From: Rhodospirillaceae bacterium
Lineage (GTDB): Bacteria > Pseudomonadota > Alphaproteobacteria > SHVP01
Reading direction: 5' to 3'
Assembly: GCA_002722055.1 (NCBI GenBank)
Contig: PBKD01000007.1
Location: forward strand, 154,793 to 218,792
DNA: 64,000 nucleotides
Shown: positions 27,209 through 38,762 of the stretch, in pieces
How the letters are laid out: each line of letters starts with the position of its first letter
How positions within the stretch are numbered: position 1 is the stretch's first letter
Program-made: the position numbers and the translations under genes
Notes under the pieces: model-generated
Seen by the model: the letters and a program-made list of their open reading frames with translations, nothing else
Told to the model about the DNA's origin: nothing
The model's database searches: none

Positions 27209-30200
27209 TCAAATCTTAAAGTATTTTTGAATGGGATATACCTCAAGATTTCCTGTTTTTATCCTTTCTATTGCTTTTGTTGCAGCAATTCCGCCAGAAA
27301 TTGTAGTATAGTAGGGTATTCTTTGGTTTAATGCTTCTCTCCTAAGGGCATAACTATCTGATATTGCTTGTTTCCCCTCAGTAGTATTAAAAATAAGCTG
27401 AATTTTGCCATCTTTAATTAAATCAACGATATGTGGCCTACCTTCCTTTACTTTATTTATCGTAGTAAGAGATATTCCGTGTGAAAGTAGAAATTCTGAT
27501 GTTCCTTTTGTGGCAATAATATGAAAACCAAGATCAACCAGTTTTTTAGCTGGTTCAATAACACTTTTTTTATCCCTATCTTTTACAGAAATAAAAACAC
27601 TTCCTGATATAGGTAGGCTGATGCCTGCTGCAATTTGAGATTTTGCAAAGGCTCCCTCAAAATCCTTATCAATTCCCATTACTTCACCAGTAGATTTCAT
27701 TTCTGGTCCTAGGATTGTATCTACACCAGGAAATTTGTTAAATGGGAAAACTGCTTCTTTAACAGAAGTATAATTTAGCGGAATATGAGCTAAATTGAAC
27801 TCTTTAAGTTTTTTACCTGCAATAACTTTGGATGCTATTTTTGCAATTGGAACTCCTGTAGATTTAGCTACAAATGGAACTGTTCGGCTTGCTCTTGGGT
27901 TTACTTCTAAGATAAATATTTCATCTTCTTTGATGGCAAACTGAATATTCATAAGCCCAATAACATTTAATTTTCTTGCAAGAATTTTAGTTTGTCTTTT
28001 TATTTCTTTTGTAGTAGTAGCATCAAGTGAAAATGGTGGAAGAGAGCAAGCAGAATCACCAGAGTGTATGCCTGCTTCTTCTATATGTTGCATAATACCT
28101 GCAACAAAAACATCATCACCATCACTAATAGAATCGACGTCAACTTCTATTGCATCTTCAATATATTTATCGATAAGAACTGGATTTTTACCGGATACTT
28201 TAGTTGCTTTACTATAAAAATTTAATAACTCTTCTTCATCATGAACAATATTCATTGCCTGACCTCCTAAAACATAAGAAGGTCTAATCACAACCGGAAA
28301 TTTAATTTTTTTTGCAATTGAACATGCCTCATCAGATGAGAAAGCAATTCCGTTTTTTGGTTGTTTTAATTTCAATTCTTTGAGAAGTTTCTGAAACCTA
28401 TCTCTATCCTCCGCAATATCAATTGCATCTGAAGATGTGCCAAGAATATTAATACCATATTCTTGAAGGTCCTTTGCTAATTTTAATGGTGTTTGACCGC
28501 CAAGTTGAACTATAACGCCTTTGAGGTTTCCGTTTTGTTTTTCCTTTTTGACAATTTCAATTACATTTTCTGTGTTAAGAGGCTCAAAATAGAGTCTATG
28601 TGAGGTATCATAATCGGTAGAGACTGTTTCTGGATTGCAATTTATCATTATTGTTTCAAAACCTATTTCAGCGAGTGCATAACATGCATGTACACAACAA
28701 TAATCAAACTCAATTCCTTGGCCTATTCTATTTGGACCTCCTCCAAGAATAATTATTTTATTGTTATTTGTTGGGTTCGCCTCGCAATTAGAAGGCCCAT
28801 CTGAATTAAGAGAAGTGGTTTCATAAGTTGAATATAGATAAGGGGTTTTTGCTTCAAATTCTCCAGCACATGTATCAATAGTTTTAAAACATGGTTTTAA
28901 AAAAAGATCACTTCTGTGTTTCCTAATAGTTTCCTCTGAGCTATTGGTTAGTTCAGCTATCCTGGCATCAGTGAATCCATTAGTCTTATATTTAAAAAAA
29001 TCTTCATAGTTTGATGGAATACCTGATTTAATTAATTCATTTTCTAAGGATATAATTTCAGATATTTGTTCAAGAAACCATGGGTCGAATTTGGTAGCTT
29101 TTACAATCTTTTCCAATGGAACTTTTTGTCTAAATGCTTCTGCAATTCTTAAAATTCTCTCAGGTGAAGGCTCAGCTAACCAATTTAAAATTACATCAAG
29201 GTTTGTTCCATTAAATTCATCACATTTTATATTATTTAAACCGGTAAGGCCAATTTCTAGTGATTGTAAAGCTTTTTGGAGGCTTTCTTTAAAGTTTCTT
29301 CCTAAGGCCATTGTCTCTCCAACAGATTTCATTGAAGTTGTTAATAATGGTTCACTCCCAGAAAATTTATCAAACGTGAATCTTGGTATCTTAGTTACAA
29401 TATAATCAATTGTAGGTTCAAAAGAGGCTGGTGTAGTTTCTGTAATATCATTGATAAGTTCATCAAGCGTATAACCTACTGCTAATTGAGCAGCAATTTT
29501 TGCAATAGGAAAGCCAGTGGCTTTAGATGCTAGTGCAGAAGATCTAGAAACTCTTGGGTTCATTTCAATAATTAACATTTTCCCATTTTCTGGATTTACA
29601 GCAAATTGAACATTAGAACCTCCAGTTTCAACCCCTATTTCTCTCATACAGTTTATTGATGCATTACGCATAACTTGGAACTCTTTATCAGTTAAAGTTA
29701 GGGCGGGGGCAACTGTAACTGAATCACCAGTGTGAATTCCCATTGGGTCTATATTTTCAATTGAGCAAATAATTATTGCATTATCATTTCTATCTCTTAC
29801 TACCTCCATTTCGTATTCTTTCCAACCAATTACAGACTCTTCAATTAAAATTTCCGAAATTGGAGAAGCTTCTAAGCCCTTTGCGGCTATTACTTTAAAT
29901 TCATCTGTATTATATGCAATGCCTCCGCCAGTACCCCCGAGTGTTAATGATGGTCTTATTACTGAAGGTAGGCCAATAGACTCTAATGCTTTTATAGCTT
30001 GACTTTCTGAACGTGCAATTGAGCTCTTCGGACTTTCAAGCCCTATTTTTTTCATTGCATTCTTAAAACTATTTCTATCTTCAGCTTTTAATATTGCCTC
30101 ATAATTTGCTCCTATAAGTTCAATATCATATTTTTTTAAAATACCTTTTGATGCTAGCTCTAAAGCAGTATTTAATGCTGTCTGTCCTCCCATCGTAGGA

Positions 30201-30460
30201 AGAAGAGCGTCAGGTTTCTCAATTTTTATTATTTTTTCAGCCACTTCAACTGTTATTGGTTCTATATAAGTTGAATGAGCAAGATCAGGATCAGTCATTA
30301 TAGTTGCTGGGTTTGAGTTTACTAAGATAATTCTGTAACCTTCTTTTTTAAGTATCTTGCATGCTTGAGATCCTGAGTAGTCAAATTCGCACGCCTGACC
30401 GATTATTATTGGGCCAGCACCAAGAATGAAGATACTTTTTATATCATTTCTTTTTGGCAT
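27209..30460 (-). CDS. carB: Carbamoyl-phosphate synthase large subunit
   Basis: CarB makes carbamoyl phosphate from ammonia, bicarbonate and two ATP for arginine and pyrimidine synthesis. Two homologous ATP-grasp halves are visible. The first includes [17 protein letters not shown] and the second [17 protein letters not shown], and an MGS-like allosteric domain ends the protein (about 940-1083). A frame from 30469 starts at a TTG inside carA, but the ATG at 30460 gives the typical [10 protein letters not shown] beginning. It overlaps carA by 17 bases. Confidence 0.97.
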   Translation of the reverse strand: MPKRNDIKSIFILGAGPIIIGQACEFDYSGSQACKILKKEGYRIILVNSNPATIMTDPDLAHSTYIEPITVEVAEKIIKIEKPDALLPTMGGQTALNTALELASKGILKKYDIELIGANYEAILKAEDRNSFKNAMKKIGLESPKSSIARSESQAIKALESIGLPSVIRPSLTLGGTGGGIAYNTDEFKVIAAKGLEASPISEILIEESVIGWKEYEMEVVRDRNDNAIIICSIENIDPMGIHTGDSVTVAPALTLTDKEFQVMRNASINCMREIGVETGGSNVQFAVNPENGKMLIIEMNPRVSRSSALASKATGFPIAKIAAQLAVGYTLDELINDITETTPASFEPTIDYIVTKIPRFTFDKFSGSEPLLTTSMKSVGETMALGRNFKESLQKALQSLEIGLTGLNNIKCDEFNGTNLDVILNWLAEPSPERILRIAEAFRQKVPLEKIVKATKFDPWFLEQISEIISLENELIKSGIPSNYEDFFKYKTNGFTDARIAELTNSSEETIRKHRSDLFLKPCFKTIDTCAGEFEAKTPYLYSTYETTSLNSDGPSNCEANPTNNNKIIILGGGPNRIGQGIEFDYCCVHACYALAEIGFETIMINCNPETVSTDYDTSHRLYFEPLNTENVIEIVKKEKQNGNLKGVIVQLGGQTPLKLAKDLQEYGINILGTSSDAIDIAEDRDRFQKLLKELKLKQPKNGIAFSSDEACSIAKKIKFPVVIRPSYVLGGQAMNIVHDEEELLNFYSKATKVSGKNPVLIDKYIEDAIEVDVDSISDGDDVFVAGIMQHIEEAGIHSGDSACSLPPFSLDATTTKEIKRQTKILARKLNVIGLMNIQFAIKEDEIFILEVNPRASRTVPFVAKSTGVPIAKIASKVIAGKKLKEFNLAHIPLNYTSVKEAVFPFNKFPGVDTILGPEMKSTGEVMGIDKDFEGAFAKSQIAAGISLPISGSVFISVKDRDKKSVIEPAKKLVDLGFHIIATKGTSEFLLSHGISLTTINKVKEGRPHIVDLIKDGKIQLIFNTTEGKQAISDSYALRREALNQRIPYYTTISGGIAATKAIERIKTGNLEVYPIQKYFKI

Positions 30461-31625
30461 TGTTCTCAATCATTTTTGCAAAATTTTCAAAGAGAAAAAG
30501 TGAATCTTGTGGTCCCGGTGATGCTTCTGGGTGAAATTGGACACCAAAAAAAGGTCCATTTTTTGATTTTATTCCTTCTATACATTTATCAAATAATGAA
30601 ATATGGGTAATTTCAACATTTGACGGAATAGAATTTGATTCTACTTCAAATCCATGATTTTGACTTGTAACAAGAACAGTCCCTGTATTTAAATCTTTTA
30701 CGGGGTGGTTTGCTCCTCGATGCCCTTGAAACATTTTCTTTGTTTTTGCTCCTAATGCTAATGACAAAAGTTGATAACCAAGGCAAATGCCAAAAATGGG
30801 AAGCTTAATTTTGATAATTTTTTTGATTAACGGTACTGCGTATTTGCCAGTTGCTGCTGGGTCTCCAGGTCCATTTGATAGAAAAATTCCATCAGGCTTT
30901 AAATTCATTATTTCATTGAAATTTACTGAGGCTGGGACTACTTGAACTTCAAAATTACTAGAAACAAGTGATCTTAATATATTTTGTTTTAACCCATAAT
31001 CGATGGCAACTATTTTATAATTAAAGTTTGATGACTCCTCGTACTTATTTTTATTTGTCCATAAAGTTTGAGACCAATTATAGGGCTTTAAACAGCTTAC
31101 AGTCCTAGCTAAATCAAGATTATTTAACTTAATGTGATCTTGGGCTTTTTTTCTTAATTTATCAATATCTTCATGATTTTTGACCCCGTTCAAAATAATT
31201 GCATTTTGGGGCCCACCTTTTTTGATTATCTTAGTTACAAGTCTAGTGTCTATCCCGCAAATACCGACTATTTTATTTATTTTTAACCATTCGTCTAAAT
31301 CAATTTTAGATCTAAAATTTGATGGGGAGGTAGGTTTTGATCTTAGAATAACCCCAGATAATCTTGGTTTTTTTGACTCAATATCATCTAAATTAGTCCC
31401 GACATTGCCTATGTGGGGAAATGTAAAAGTTATTATTTGTCCTGCGTACGATGGATCTGTTATAATCTCCTGATATCCGGTCATACTAGTGTTGAAGCAT
31501 AATTCACCTAAACATGAACCTTCAAAACCTAGACCTTGACCCAAAAAAAAGTTACCATCCTCGAGAACAAGAAGCCCCTGTGGATAGTTTTTTTTGTTTG
31601 TTTTATAAGAGTTTGGGGTTTTCAA
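30444..31625 (-). CDS. carA: Carbamoyl-phosphate synthase small subunit
   Basis: CarA is the glutaminase that supplies ammonia to CarB. The amidotransferase nucleophile Cys281 (GICLGYQLL), His365 and Glu367 (QFHPEASPG) form the triad. The N-terminal domain with [15 protein letters not shown] is typical. The start is a TTG at 31625 with no clear ribosome site, and no in-frame ATG occurs early, so the N-terminus is set by homology only. It is divergent from the yqeY gene across 186 bases. Confidence 0.95.
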   Translation of the reverse strand: MKTPNSYKTNKKNYPQGLLVLEDGNFFLGQGLGFEGSCLGELCFNTSMTGYQEIITDPSYAGQIITFTFPHIGNVGTNLDDIESKKPRLSGVILRSKPTSPSNFRSKIDLDEWLKINKIVGICGIDTRLVTKIIKKGGPQNAIILNGVKNHEDIDKLRKKAQDHIKLNNLDLARTVSCLKPYNWSQTLWTNKNKYEESSNFNYKIVAIDYGLKQNILRSLVSSNFEVQVVPASVNFNEIMNLKPDGIFLSNGPGDPAATGKYAVPLIKKIIKIKLPIFGICLGYQLLSLALGAKTKKMFQGHRGANHPVKDLNTGTVLVTSQNHGFEVESNSIPSNVEITHISLFDKCIEGIKSKNGPFFGVQFHPEASPGPQDSLFLFENFAKMIENNAKKK

Positions 31626-31811
31626 CGCTAAATACTCGCAAAATTTTGTGAAATTAGTATATATATAAATATCAATAAAAATACTTTAAATTACATAATT
31701 TGAAGCTAAAGGAAAAGTAATACTTTGTTTAATGAAGAATAAACATGATGAATTTAACTCGATTAAACCAGTTTTATCTAAGGATTTTTTTATAGTTGTA
31801 ATGGAAATGTT

Positions 31812-32267
31812 ATGCTAAGAGAAGAAATTAATACTAAATTAAAGGAAGCTTTAAAGGCTAAAGAGAGTAGAAGGGTTTCTACCTTGAGATTAGTTCTTGC
31901 AGCAATTAAAGACAGAGAAATCAAGGCCCGTGGGGACGGAAATCAATCAGTAGTTTCCGATGATGAAATTCTTCAGCTTTTAGAAACTATGGTGAGGCAA
32001 AGAGATGAAGCTATTGTTTTGTATGAAAAAGGAAATAGGCCAGAATTAGCCTCTCAAGAAAAAGAAGAAAAAATTATTATACAAGAATTCATGCCTGAGC
32101 AGCTAGCTGATGGAGATATTGAATCTGCTGTAATTGAGGCTATCAGTAGTATTAATGCAACCTCACTAAAAGATATGGGTTCTGTAATGGCTAAATTAAG
32201 AGAGAATTATTCAGGTCAAATGGATTTCTCAAAAGCAGGGCAACTTGCTAAAGAAAGATTATCATAA
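31812..32267 (+). CDS. GatB/YqeY domain protein
   Basis: This 151-aa protein is a stand-alone YqeY, related to the tail domain of the GatB amidotransferase subunit. Features are the LREEINTKLKEALKAKESRR start, RLVLAAIKDREIK (about 26-38), QRDEAIVLYEKGNRPELA and the final MGSVMAKLRENYSGQMD motif. It typically precedes dnaG and rpoD, as here. It probably interacts with tRNA, but the role is not settled. Confidence 0.9.
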   Translation: MLREEINTKLKEALKAKESRRVSTLRLVLAAIKDREIKARGDGNQSVVSDDEILQLLETMVRQRDEAIVLYEKGNRPELASQEKEEKIIIQEFMPEQLADGDIESAVIEAISSINATSLKDMGSVMAKLRENYSGQMDFSKAGQLAKERLS

Positions 32268-32302
32268 AAGAAATATAACATTTAGGTGTAATTAATAAAA
32301 TA

Positions 32303-34147
32303 ATGAAATTTTCTCAATCGTTAATAGAAGAGATTAAAAATAAAACATCATTATCAGGTGTTATATCTAAAAATGTTAAATTAATCCAAAAGGGAAATGA
32401 GTTTCTCGGTCTTTGCCCTTTTCATAAAGAAAAGACACCCTCATTTACAGTTTCTGATGATAAAGGTTTTTATCATTGTTTTGGCTGTCAAGCTCATGGC
32501 AATGTTATTGATTATATAATGAAAACACAGGGTCTTTCTTTTCAAGATACCATTTTGACACTGGCTAAAGATCTTGGGATAAATATTAATACAAACCATT
32601 CAAATTTTTCTAAACAAAACAGCAAATACACACGTCTAACTAATTTAATACAAGAAGTATCTTCGTGGTTTCGTGACCAGCTTAGTTCAGAGTTAGGTTC
32701 AGTCGCCAGAAAATATATTAGATCTAGAGGGATATCAGAGGATATAATTGATAGATTTGAATTAGGTTTTGCTCCAAATGGTTGGAGCAATTTAAAAAAT
32801 AGTTTTTTAAATAAAGGTTATACTGAGGAAGATCTGATTGATATAGGCGTTTTAATAGCAACGGATCACTCAAAAAAATCTTACGATAGATATAGGAATA
32901 GATTGATTTTTCCTATAAAATCTTATTCGGGCAAAGTAATAGGTTTTGGTGGTCGAGCTTTAGATGATGCTAAAGCAAAATATATTAACTCTCCTGAAAC
33001 AGAACTTTATAATAAAGGAAGTAATTTGTATGGCCTTTATGAGTCAAAGTCGCAGATTATCAAAAGTAAAAAATTAATAGTTGTTGAGGGATATTTTGAT
33101 GCTTTATCTTTAGTAAATGCCGGTTTTGGTTGCACTATTGCAACTTTAGGAACGGCATTAACTGAGACACAAATGGAACTGCTATGGAAATTATCTAATG
33201 AACCTATTATCTGTTTAGATGGCGACAATGCAGGCAGAAGAGCAGCCTTCCTGGCAGCTGAAAAGGCTTTGCCATTATTAAAGCCTGGTTTAACTTTGCA
33301 ATTTGCAATTCTTCCTTTTGGTTACGATCCGGATACAATGATAGCTAACTCAGGCTTGGAAGAGTTTAAAAAAGTTATTGATAAATCTATATCATTAAGT
33401 GAGTTAATTTGGCTTAAAGAAAAAAAGAGTTCTAACCTGAATACGCCAGAGAGACAATCAGGTTTTTTTAAAAGAATAAACGATCTAAGTAATCGTATTA
33501 ATGATAAAAATGTAAGATCTATGTTTAAAAATGCATACAAAACAAGATTTAGGAATGAATTCGCTTTTTCAAAGAGCAATAGATATATTAGAGGAGAGAA
33601 TACTCAAAGAAGCATAACAAATTTTAATTATAAAAGTTCTTCAGATAATATTTTAAAAAGCAGTTTAATTAATGATGGGGAGCATTTTTCTAGAGAAAAA
33701 TTTATAGTTGCTGCAGTAATCAAATACCCTCAATTATTAGAAAAAGGAGATGAGTCATTTGGTAAGGTCATTTTTTACAGTAAGGATCTTGATGGCTGTA
33801 GGTCTATAATACTTAATGCGACCTCAGAAGGTTTGATTAAATCAGCTGAAATAATTAAAATTCTTGATGAGGCAGGGTTTGGTGAATTAACTATAAAACT
33901 CCTAAAATCGGCAGAAAAAAGCCATTCAAGCTTTTTTGTGGGAGAATTTAGGCAAGAAATTTTAGTTGCTTGGCAGGAGGCTGTTGCTTTCAATGAAAGA
34001 GCTGCGTTACAAAGGGAGATTGATTCTGCTTGGAAGGACTATACTGAGAACTCTAGTGAGAGTGCTAAAAGTAGACTATTGAGCCTTCAGGAGGAGCTTG
34101 GTATAAAATTTGGAGTTAGTACGCGTGGTAATTTAATCAACAACTAA
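32303..34147 (+). CDS. dnaG: DNA primase
   Basis: DnaG lays RNA primers for replication. The N-terminal zinc site is Cys38, His41, Cys59 and Cys62 (CPFHKEKTPSF then FYHCFGC). The RNA polymerase core and TOPRIM domain (VVEGYFDALSL, about residues 253-263, then CLDGDNAGRRAA) follow. The C-terminal third is the DnaB-helicase-binding region and is less conserved. The length of 614 aa is normal. It sits between yqeY and rpoD, the macromolecular-synthesis order. Confidence 0.97.
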   Translation: MKFSQSLIEEIKNKTSLSGVISKNVKLIQKGNEFLGLCPFHKEKTPSFTVSDDKGFYHCFGCQAHGNVIDYIMKTQGLSFQDTILTLAKDLGININTNHSNFSKQNSKYTRLTNLIQEVSSWFRDQLSSELGSVARKYIRSRGISEDIIDRFELGFAPNGWSNLKNSFLNKGYTEEDLIDIGVLIATDHSKKSYDRYRNRLIFPIKSYSGKVIGFGGRALDDAKAKYINSPETELYNKGSNLYGLYESKSQIIKSKKLIVVEGYFDALSLVNAGFGCTIATLGTALTETQMELLWKLSNEPIICLDGDNAGRRAAFLAAEKALPLLKPGLTLQFAILPFGYDPDTMIANSGLEEFKKVIDKSISLSELIWLKEKKSSNLNTPERQSGFFKRINDLSNRINDKNVRSMFKNAYKTRFRNEFAFSKSNRYIRGENTQRSITNFNYKSSSDNILKSSLINDGEHFSREKFIVAAVIKYPQLLEKGDESFGKVIFYSKDLDGCRSIILNATSEGLIKSAEIIKILDEAGFGELTIKLLKSAEKSHSSFFVGEFRQEILVAWQEAVAFNERAALQREIDSAWKDYTENSSESAKSRLLSLQEELGIKFGVSTRGNLINN

Positions 34148-34196
34148 AAATAAAATTTGCATATTTTTTTAACTTGTTCTTGGAGACTAATCTACA

Positions 34197-36200
34197 ATGG
34201 TAAAAAAAGCTTCAAAATCTAATGACTCTGATAAAGAAGTTGATGACGGGGGTGATGGCCCTCTTATTGATCTAGCGAATAAAGATATTAAAAAGCTTCT
34301 TCAAAAAGCTAAAGAAAGAGGTTACGTGACTTATGACGAGATAAATGAAGCCATGCCTGAGGATCAAATCTCATCTGAACAAATTGAAGATACAATGGCT
34401 ACCTTATCAGAGATGGGAGTTAATATAGTTGAAAATGAGGACGAGTTAGAAGAAGAAAACTCTATTTCTAAATTACCTGCTACAACAGGGTCAAAAGAAG
34501 TACTTAATTCATCTTCTGGTCAAGATTCACTTGACAGAACTGATGATCCAGTTCGCATGTACCTCAGGGAAATGGGTTCTATTGAATTATTATCACGACA
34601 AGGGGAAATAGAAATTGCTAAGCGTATTGAGTCTGGCAAGAATGAAATGATATCTGGAATATGTGAAAGCCCTCTTACGATGCAAGCTATGGTAGAATGG
34701 GGAGAAGACTTAAAGTCTGGGGATGTTCTTTTAAGAGAGATTATTGATTTAGAGTCTACATATGGTATTAAACCAACAAATAATTCAGACTCAGTTGAAA
34801 ATCTAAATGAGAAGTCTGATAAGCAAGAATCTGCTGATGACGTTGAAATAGATTCCACTAAAGATACTAATGATGATAGTGGAGAAGAAAACATAGATGA
34901 ATCATCTGGAGATAATGAAGAAGAAGAAGCTAATGTTCCACTTAGTATGATGGAGTCGCAGCTTTTACCTCAAGTAATAGAAAAATTTGATGAAATTGCA
35001 AAGGCGTATAAAAAATTAAGTAAGTTACAGGAAGTTAAACTTTCCTCCGAGTCTTCTGAAGTTAAATTTACTAAATATCAAGAAAATAAGTACAATAAAC
35101 TTACAAAGGAGTTAGTGGGGTTAATTCAGTCTGTCCATCTTCATAATAATAGAATTGAGGCTTTAATTGATCAATTGTATGGATTATCTAAAAGAATATC
35201 GAATCATCAAAGAATGTTGTGGCAATTAGCTGAAAAACATGGGGTGTCTAGAGAGAGCTTTCTTGAAAATCATACAGGAGAAGAATTAAATTCTGACTGG
35301 TTTGGTAAAATTTCAAAATTAAAAGAAACTGGTTGGTCAGATTTTATTAGTGAAGAGAAAGAAAATGCTGATGAAATAAGAAATGTTTTCATTGAGGTTT
35401 CTGAGATAACAAATTTATCTCCTTCTGAATTTAGAAGAATTGTTCTTAAAGTACAAAAAGGTGAGAGATCTGCTGCTCAAGCAAAAAAAGAAATGGTGGA
35501 AGCGAACCTAAGGTTAGTCATCTCTATTGCAAAAAAATATACTAATAGAGGTTTACAGTTTCTTGACCTAATTCAGGAGGGAAATATCGGCTTGATGAAA
35601 GCTGTTGATAAGTTTGAATATAAAAGAGGCTATAAATTTTCAACTTATGCTACATGGTGGATAAGGCAAGCTATTACAAGATCAATTGCTGATCAGGCTC
35701 GAACTATTAGAATTCCTGTTCATATGATCGAAACTATAAATAAACTTGTAAGAACTTCAAGGCAGATGCTCCACGAAATTGGAAGAGAACCTGTTCCTGA
35801 AGAGTTATCAGAGAAATTAGGAATGTCTCTTGATAAGGTAAGGAAAGTTTTGAAAATTGCTAAAGAACCTATTTCTCTTGAGACACCTATTGGTGATGAG
35901 GAAGACTCTCAATTAGGTGACTTTATTGAAGATAGAAATGCTATTTTACCTGTTGACTCTGCAATTCAGTCAAATTTAAGGGAAACTACTACTCGAGTTT
36001 TGGCAAGTCTTACTCCAAGAGAAGAGAGAGTTTTAAGAATGAGATTTGGTATTGGTATGAATACTGACCATACATTAGAGGAAGTAGGACAGCAGTTTAG
36101 TGTTACACGTGAGAGAATTCGTCAGATAGAAGCGAAAGCATTGAGGAAATTAAAACATCCTTCACGTTCAAGAAAGCTAAGAAGTTTTTTAGATAATTGA
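34197..36200 (+). CDS. rpoD: RNA polymerase sigma factor RpoD (sigma-70)
   Basis: The main sigma factor, 667 aa. Region 1.1 (about 20-90) is followed by [18 protein letters not shown] (region 1.2). Next is an Asp/Glu-rich non-conserved insert (about 190-250) in which acidic residues dominate. Regions 2 ([20 protein letters not shown]), 3 and 4 ([20 protein letters not shown]) follow. The insert sits where E. coli sigma-70 has its non-conserved region. The gene starts 49 bases after dnaG. Confidence 0.97.
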   Translation: MVKKASKSNDSDKEVDDGGDGPLIDLANKDIKKLLQKAKERGYVTYDEINEAMPEDQISSEQIEDTMATLSEMGVNIVENEDELEEENSISKLPATTGSKEVLNSSSGQDSLDRTDDPVRMYLREMGSIELLSRQGEIEIAKRIESGKNEMISGICESPLTMQAMVEWGEDLKSGDVLLREIIDLESTYGIKPTNNSDSVENLNEKSDKQESADDVEIDSTKDTNDDSGEENIDESSGDNEEEEANVPLSMMESQLLPQVIEKFDEIAKAYKKLSKLQEVKLSSESSEVKFTKYQENKYNKLTKELVGLIQSVHLHNNRIEALIDQLYGLSKRISNHQRMLWQLAEKHGVSRESFLENHTGEELNSDWFGKISKLKETGWSDFISEEKENADEIRNVFIEVSEITNLSPSEFRRIVLKVQKGERSAAQAKKEMVEANLRLVISIAKKYTNRGLQFLDLIQEGNIGLMKAVDKFEYKRGYKFSTYATWWIRQAITRSIADQARTIRIPVHMIETINKLVRTSRQMLHEIGREPVPEELSEKLGMSLDKVRKVLKIAKEPISLETPIGDEEDSQLGDFIEDRNAILPVDSAIQSNLRETTTRVLASLTPREERVLRMRFGIGMNTDHTLEEVGQQFSVTRERIRQIEAKALRKLKHPSRSRKLRSFLDN

Positions 36201-36231
36201 TTTAAGTATTTTGAAATAATAAAGATTAAAA

Positions 36232-36990
36232 ATGAGTAAGGATTATCTTGGTTTTAGAGCTAAAATTGGTGTTTTAGTTCCTTTCACAAATACAATAGTT
36301 CAACCTGAATTTGAATTGCTTAAACCGCGTGGAGTTACAAATCATACGGCAAGAATTCCAAATAGAAAGAGACCAACTCACAGTGATGAGGCTTATGCCG
36401 AGGCAATGAAAGAAGGGGCAGTTGGTACTGAGGATGTAATTGATAGGTTGTTGCCATTAGAACCTAACCTAATAATTCTAGGACATTCAATAGACTCTTT
36501 TGCAGGAGGTGTTGAAGGTGCTAAAATATTTGAAAAAAAACTTAGTGAACATGCAGCTTCATGTCCAGTCATCATTCCTTCATTAGCAATGAATGAGGCT
36601 TTAAATAAACTTGGTATCTGTGAAAAGTCAAAGGTTTCAATAATTACACCATACCTTCCATCTGGTGGGAAGCAGGCAATGGATTTCTTTGAAGACTCTG
36701 GTTTTAAAGTAGTAAGCCATATTAACCTATCTTGTAAGACAGCTTTAGAAATTGCTGCTGTAACTAAAAGCCAGATAAAAAATAGTATAGAACAAGTTAA
36801 TACACCAGAAGTCGAAGCAATAGTTCAAGTTGGTACAAATCTTCCATTCCAGTACTATGCTCCAATTGCGGAAAAAGAACTATCTAAGCCAGTTCTTTCA
36901 ATAAATACTGCTACATATTGGTATTCAATAAGATCACTGGGTATAAATGATCAAATGAATGGCTTCGGCGACCTATTTAAATACTATTGA
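36232..36990 (+). CDS. Asp/Glu racemase-superfamily protein (maleate isomerase/arylmalonate decarboxylase-like)
   Basis: This 252-aa protein has the fold pattern of maleate isomerase and arylmalonate decarboxylase: GVLVPFTNTIVQPEF near the start, LIILGHSIDSF (81-89), IITPYLPSG and VQVGTNLPF (199-206). In the active enzymes one or two catalytic cysteines follow these strands. Here the first is in GHS (84-86) and the second is Gly201, so neither Cys is present. The remaining Cys residues (111, 130, 168) lie elsewhere. It may bind a dicarboxylate without isomerising it, or use another residue. It follows rpoD with 31 bases between. Confidence 0.72.
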   Translation: MSKDYLGFRAKIGVLVPFTNTIVQPEFELLKPRGVTNHTARIPNRKRPTHSDEAYAEAMKEGAVGTEDVIDRLLPLEPNLIILGHSIDSFAGGVEGAKIFEKKLSEHAASCPVIIPSLAMNEALNKLGICEKSKVSIITPYLPSGGKQAMDFFEDSGFKVVSHINLSCKTALEIAAVTKSQIKNSIEQVNTPEVEAIVQVGTNLPFQYYAPIAEKELSKPVLSINTATYWYSIRSLGINDQMNGFGDLFKYY

Positions 36991-37045
36991 GATTGTTCTT
37001 TGTTTTCTTTGATGTAATAATATGTAAATAATGAAATTTATTTCT

Positions 37046-37122
37046 GGGCCTGTAGCTCAGGTGGTTAGAGCCGGCCGCTCATAACGGTCTGGTCGCAGGT
37101 TCGAGTCCTGCCGGGCCCACCA
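37046..37122 (+). tRNA. tRNA-Ile2 (CAT)
   Basis: A full cloverleaf with CCA encoded. The acceptor GGGCCTG pairs with CGGGCCC (one G-T pair), the anticodon loop is CTCATAA and the anticodon is CAT at 37080-37082. The acceptor resembles tRNA-Ile(GAT), so this is probably the isoleucine tRNA whose C34 becomes lysidine to read AUA. Elongator tRNA-Met is the alternative, since the anticodon alone cannot tell them apart. Confidence 0.9.
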
Positions 37123-37163
37123 ATAAACTTTTTATTATCTTCATTATTTAATAGGATAAAAAT

Positions 37164-38753
37164 ATGAATTCTTCATCCAATAAAAAAAATGATCAATTGA
37201 TCTCTGATTTGAATGATATATTAGGTGAGAGTTCTGTAGTTATTGATAAAAGTGAGAGAGAGTTTTATTCAGCAGATGTTTACTCCAAGGATAAGGTTTG
37301 TTCTGCAGTTGTGAGGCCAAAAAATAAAGAGTTTTTAATTAAAGCTATCCCAATAGTAAGTAAATCAGGTTATTCAATTATAGTTCGTGGTGGAGGAATG
37401 TCCTATACAAAGGGTTATGTTCCAACCAAAGAAGATACAATAATTTTTGATTTGAGCTTACTTAATAAAATTATTGAAGTAAATGAAGCTGATATGTATA
37501 TAACAGTTGAAGCAGGTGTTACTTGGAAGGAAATTTATGAAAAATTAAAACCAACAGGACTAAGACTTCCTTTTTTTGGAACTTTTTCAGGAGTGAGAGC
37601 TACAGTAGGAGGAGGCTTATCACAAGGTGCGTTATTTATGGGAACAGCTAGATATGGCCAAGCAGCAGACATTGTCTTAAGTATGGAAGTACTATTACCT
37701 GATGGAACATTAATTAAGACAGGTCAATCAGGATTTAAGAACTCAAAACCATTTTATAGAACTTATGGTCCAGATTTAAATGGAATATTTATTCATGATG
37801 GTGGAAGTTTAGGTGTTAAAACCCAGGCCACATTTAGATTAATTACAGCTCCAAAACAAACTGATTATTTAACTTTTGTTTTTCCAGATGTAAACTCTGC
37901 TTGTTCATCTTTATCTCTTGTTGCAAAGAGTGGGGCGGCAGAGGAGGCATATGTTTTTGATCCTATTTCAACAAAGAAGAATTTATCTACTTTAAATATA
38001 AAAGAAGATTTAAAAACTTTAGCAAAAGTAACTACAAATCAATCTTCAATTAAAAAAGGCATTATTGATGCATCCAATCTAATCTTATCTGGAAAAAAAT
38101 TTATTAATAAAGATATGTTTTCTCTTCACGTTGTATGTGCTGGTAGAAGAATTAATTCAGTTAAAGATGATATAAATTTAATTAGAGATATTTGTATAAA
38201 AAATAAAGGAAATGAAATTCCAAATTCTATACCAAAAGCGGTCAGATCAAACCCATTTAAACCTCTGAATGGTGTTATTGGAAGTAAAGGTGATAGATGG
38301 GTTGCGCTTAATGCAAAAGTTCCACATTCTCAATCGCAAAAAATAATAGATGAAGCTGATAAAATATTAGAGAGATATAAAGATGAAATGGAACGAATTG
38401 GTGTTAGTGTAAGCAGACTTTTTATTGCAATTGGCACACATGCATTTAGTTATGAACCTGTTTTTCATTGGTATGATAGTTGGTTGCCAATACACAAAAG
38501 AATTCCAGAAAAAAGCTATATAACAAAGATAAAGGAACCAAAGGAAAATGTTGATGCTGCATTGCTTGTTGAAAAGCTTAGGAGAGAAATGGTAGAGCTT
38601 TTTGCTAGCTTAGGGGCATCCTCAAATCAAATAGGTAAAACATATTTATATTCAGAAATGTTAAACCCAAACACATTGTCTTTGCTTAAGTCAATAAAGA
38701 ATTATTTGGATCCAAATGCTCAGCTTAATCCTGGGGTTATAGGCTTGAACTAG
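37164..38753 (+). CDS. FAD-binding oxidase (GlcD/VAO type)
   Basis: This 529-aa protein has an FAD-binding PCMH domain. Visible parts are RPKNKEFLIKAIPIV, the flavin-contacting RGGGMSYTKGYVP (about 72-84) and SGVRATVGGGLSQGALF (about 143-159). A C-terminal vanillyl-alcohol-oxidase-like domain follows. It resembles glycolate or lactate oxidase subunits and other alpha-hydroxy-acid dehydrogenases, but the substrate is not readable. Its position behind the racemase-like gene and tRNA may be only chance. Confidence 0.82.
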   Translation: MNSSSNKKNDQLISDLNDILGESSVVIDKSEREFYSADVYSKDKVCSAVVRPKNKEFLIKAIPIVSKSGYSIIVRGGGMSYTKGYVPTKEDTIIFDLSLLNKIIEVNEADMYITVEAGVTWKEIYEKLKPTGLRLPFFGTFSGVRATVGGGLSQGALFMGTARYGQAADIVLSMEVLLPDGTLIKTGQSGFKNSKPFYRTYGPDLNGIFIHDGGSLGVKTQATFRLITAPKQTDYLTFVFPDVNSACSSLSLVAKSGAAEEAYVFDPISTKKNLSTLNIKEDLKTLAKVTTNQSSIKKGIIDASNLILSGKKFINKDMFSLHVVCAGRRINSVKDDINLIRDICIKNKGNEIPNSIPKAVRSNPFKPLNGVIGSKGDRWVALNAKVPHSQSQKIIDEADKILERYKDEMERIGVSVSRLFIAIGTHAFSYEPVFHWYDSWLPIHKRIPEKSYITKIKEPKENVDAALLVEKLRREMVELFASLGASSNQIGKTYLYSEMLNPNTLSLLKSIKNYLDPNAQLNPGVIGLN

Positions 38754-38762
38754 GAATTTAAG

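Noticed and set aside
31730..31818. 28-codon frame ending across the start of yqeY
   Set aside because: It has no ribosome site and no leader-peptide pattern such as repeated codons. The overlap with the yqeY ATG looks like chance.
34520..34894. 124-codon frame opposite rpoD
   Set aside because: A shadow of the acidic sigma-factor coding sequence, with Ser-rich translation and no family.
37046..37122. tRNA-Met for the CAT tRNA
   Set aside because: The acceptor stem resembles tRNA-Ile, and the anticodon alone cannot discriminate. Ile2 is the better, but not certain, call.
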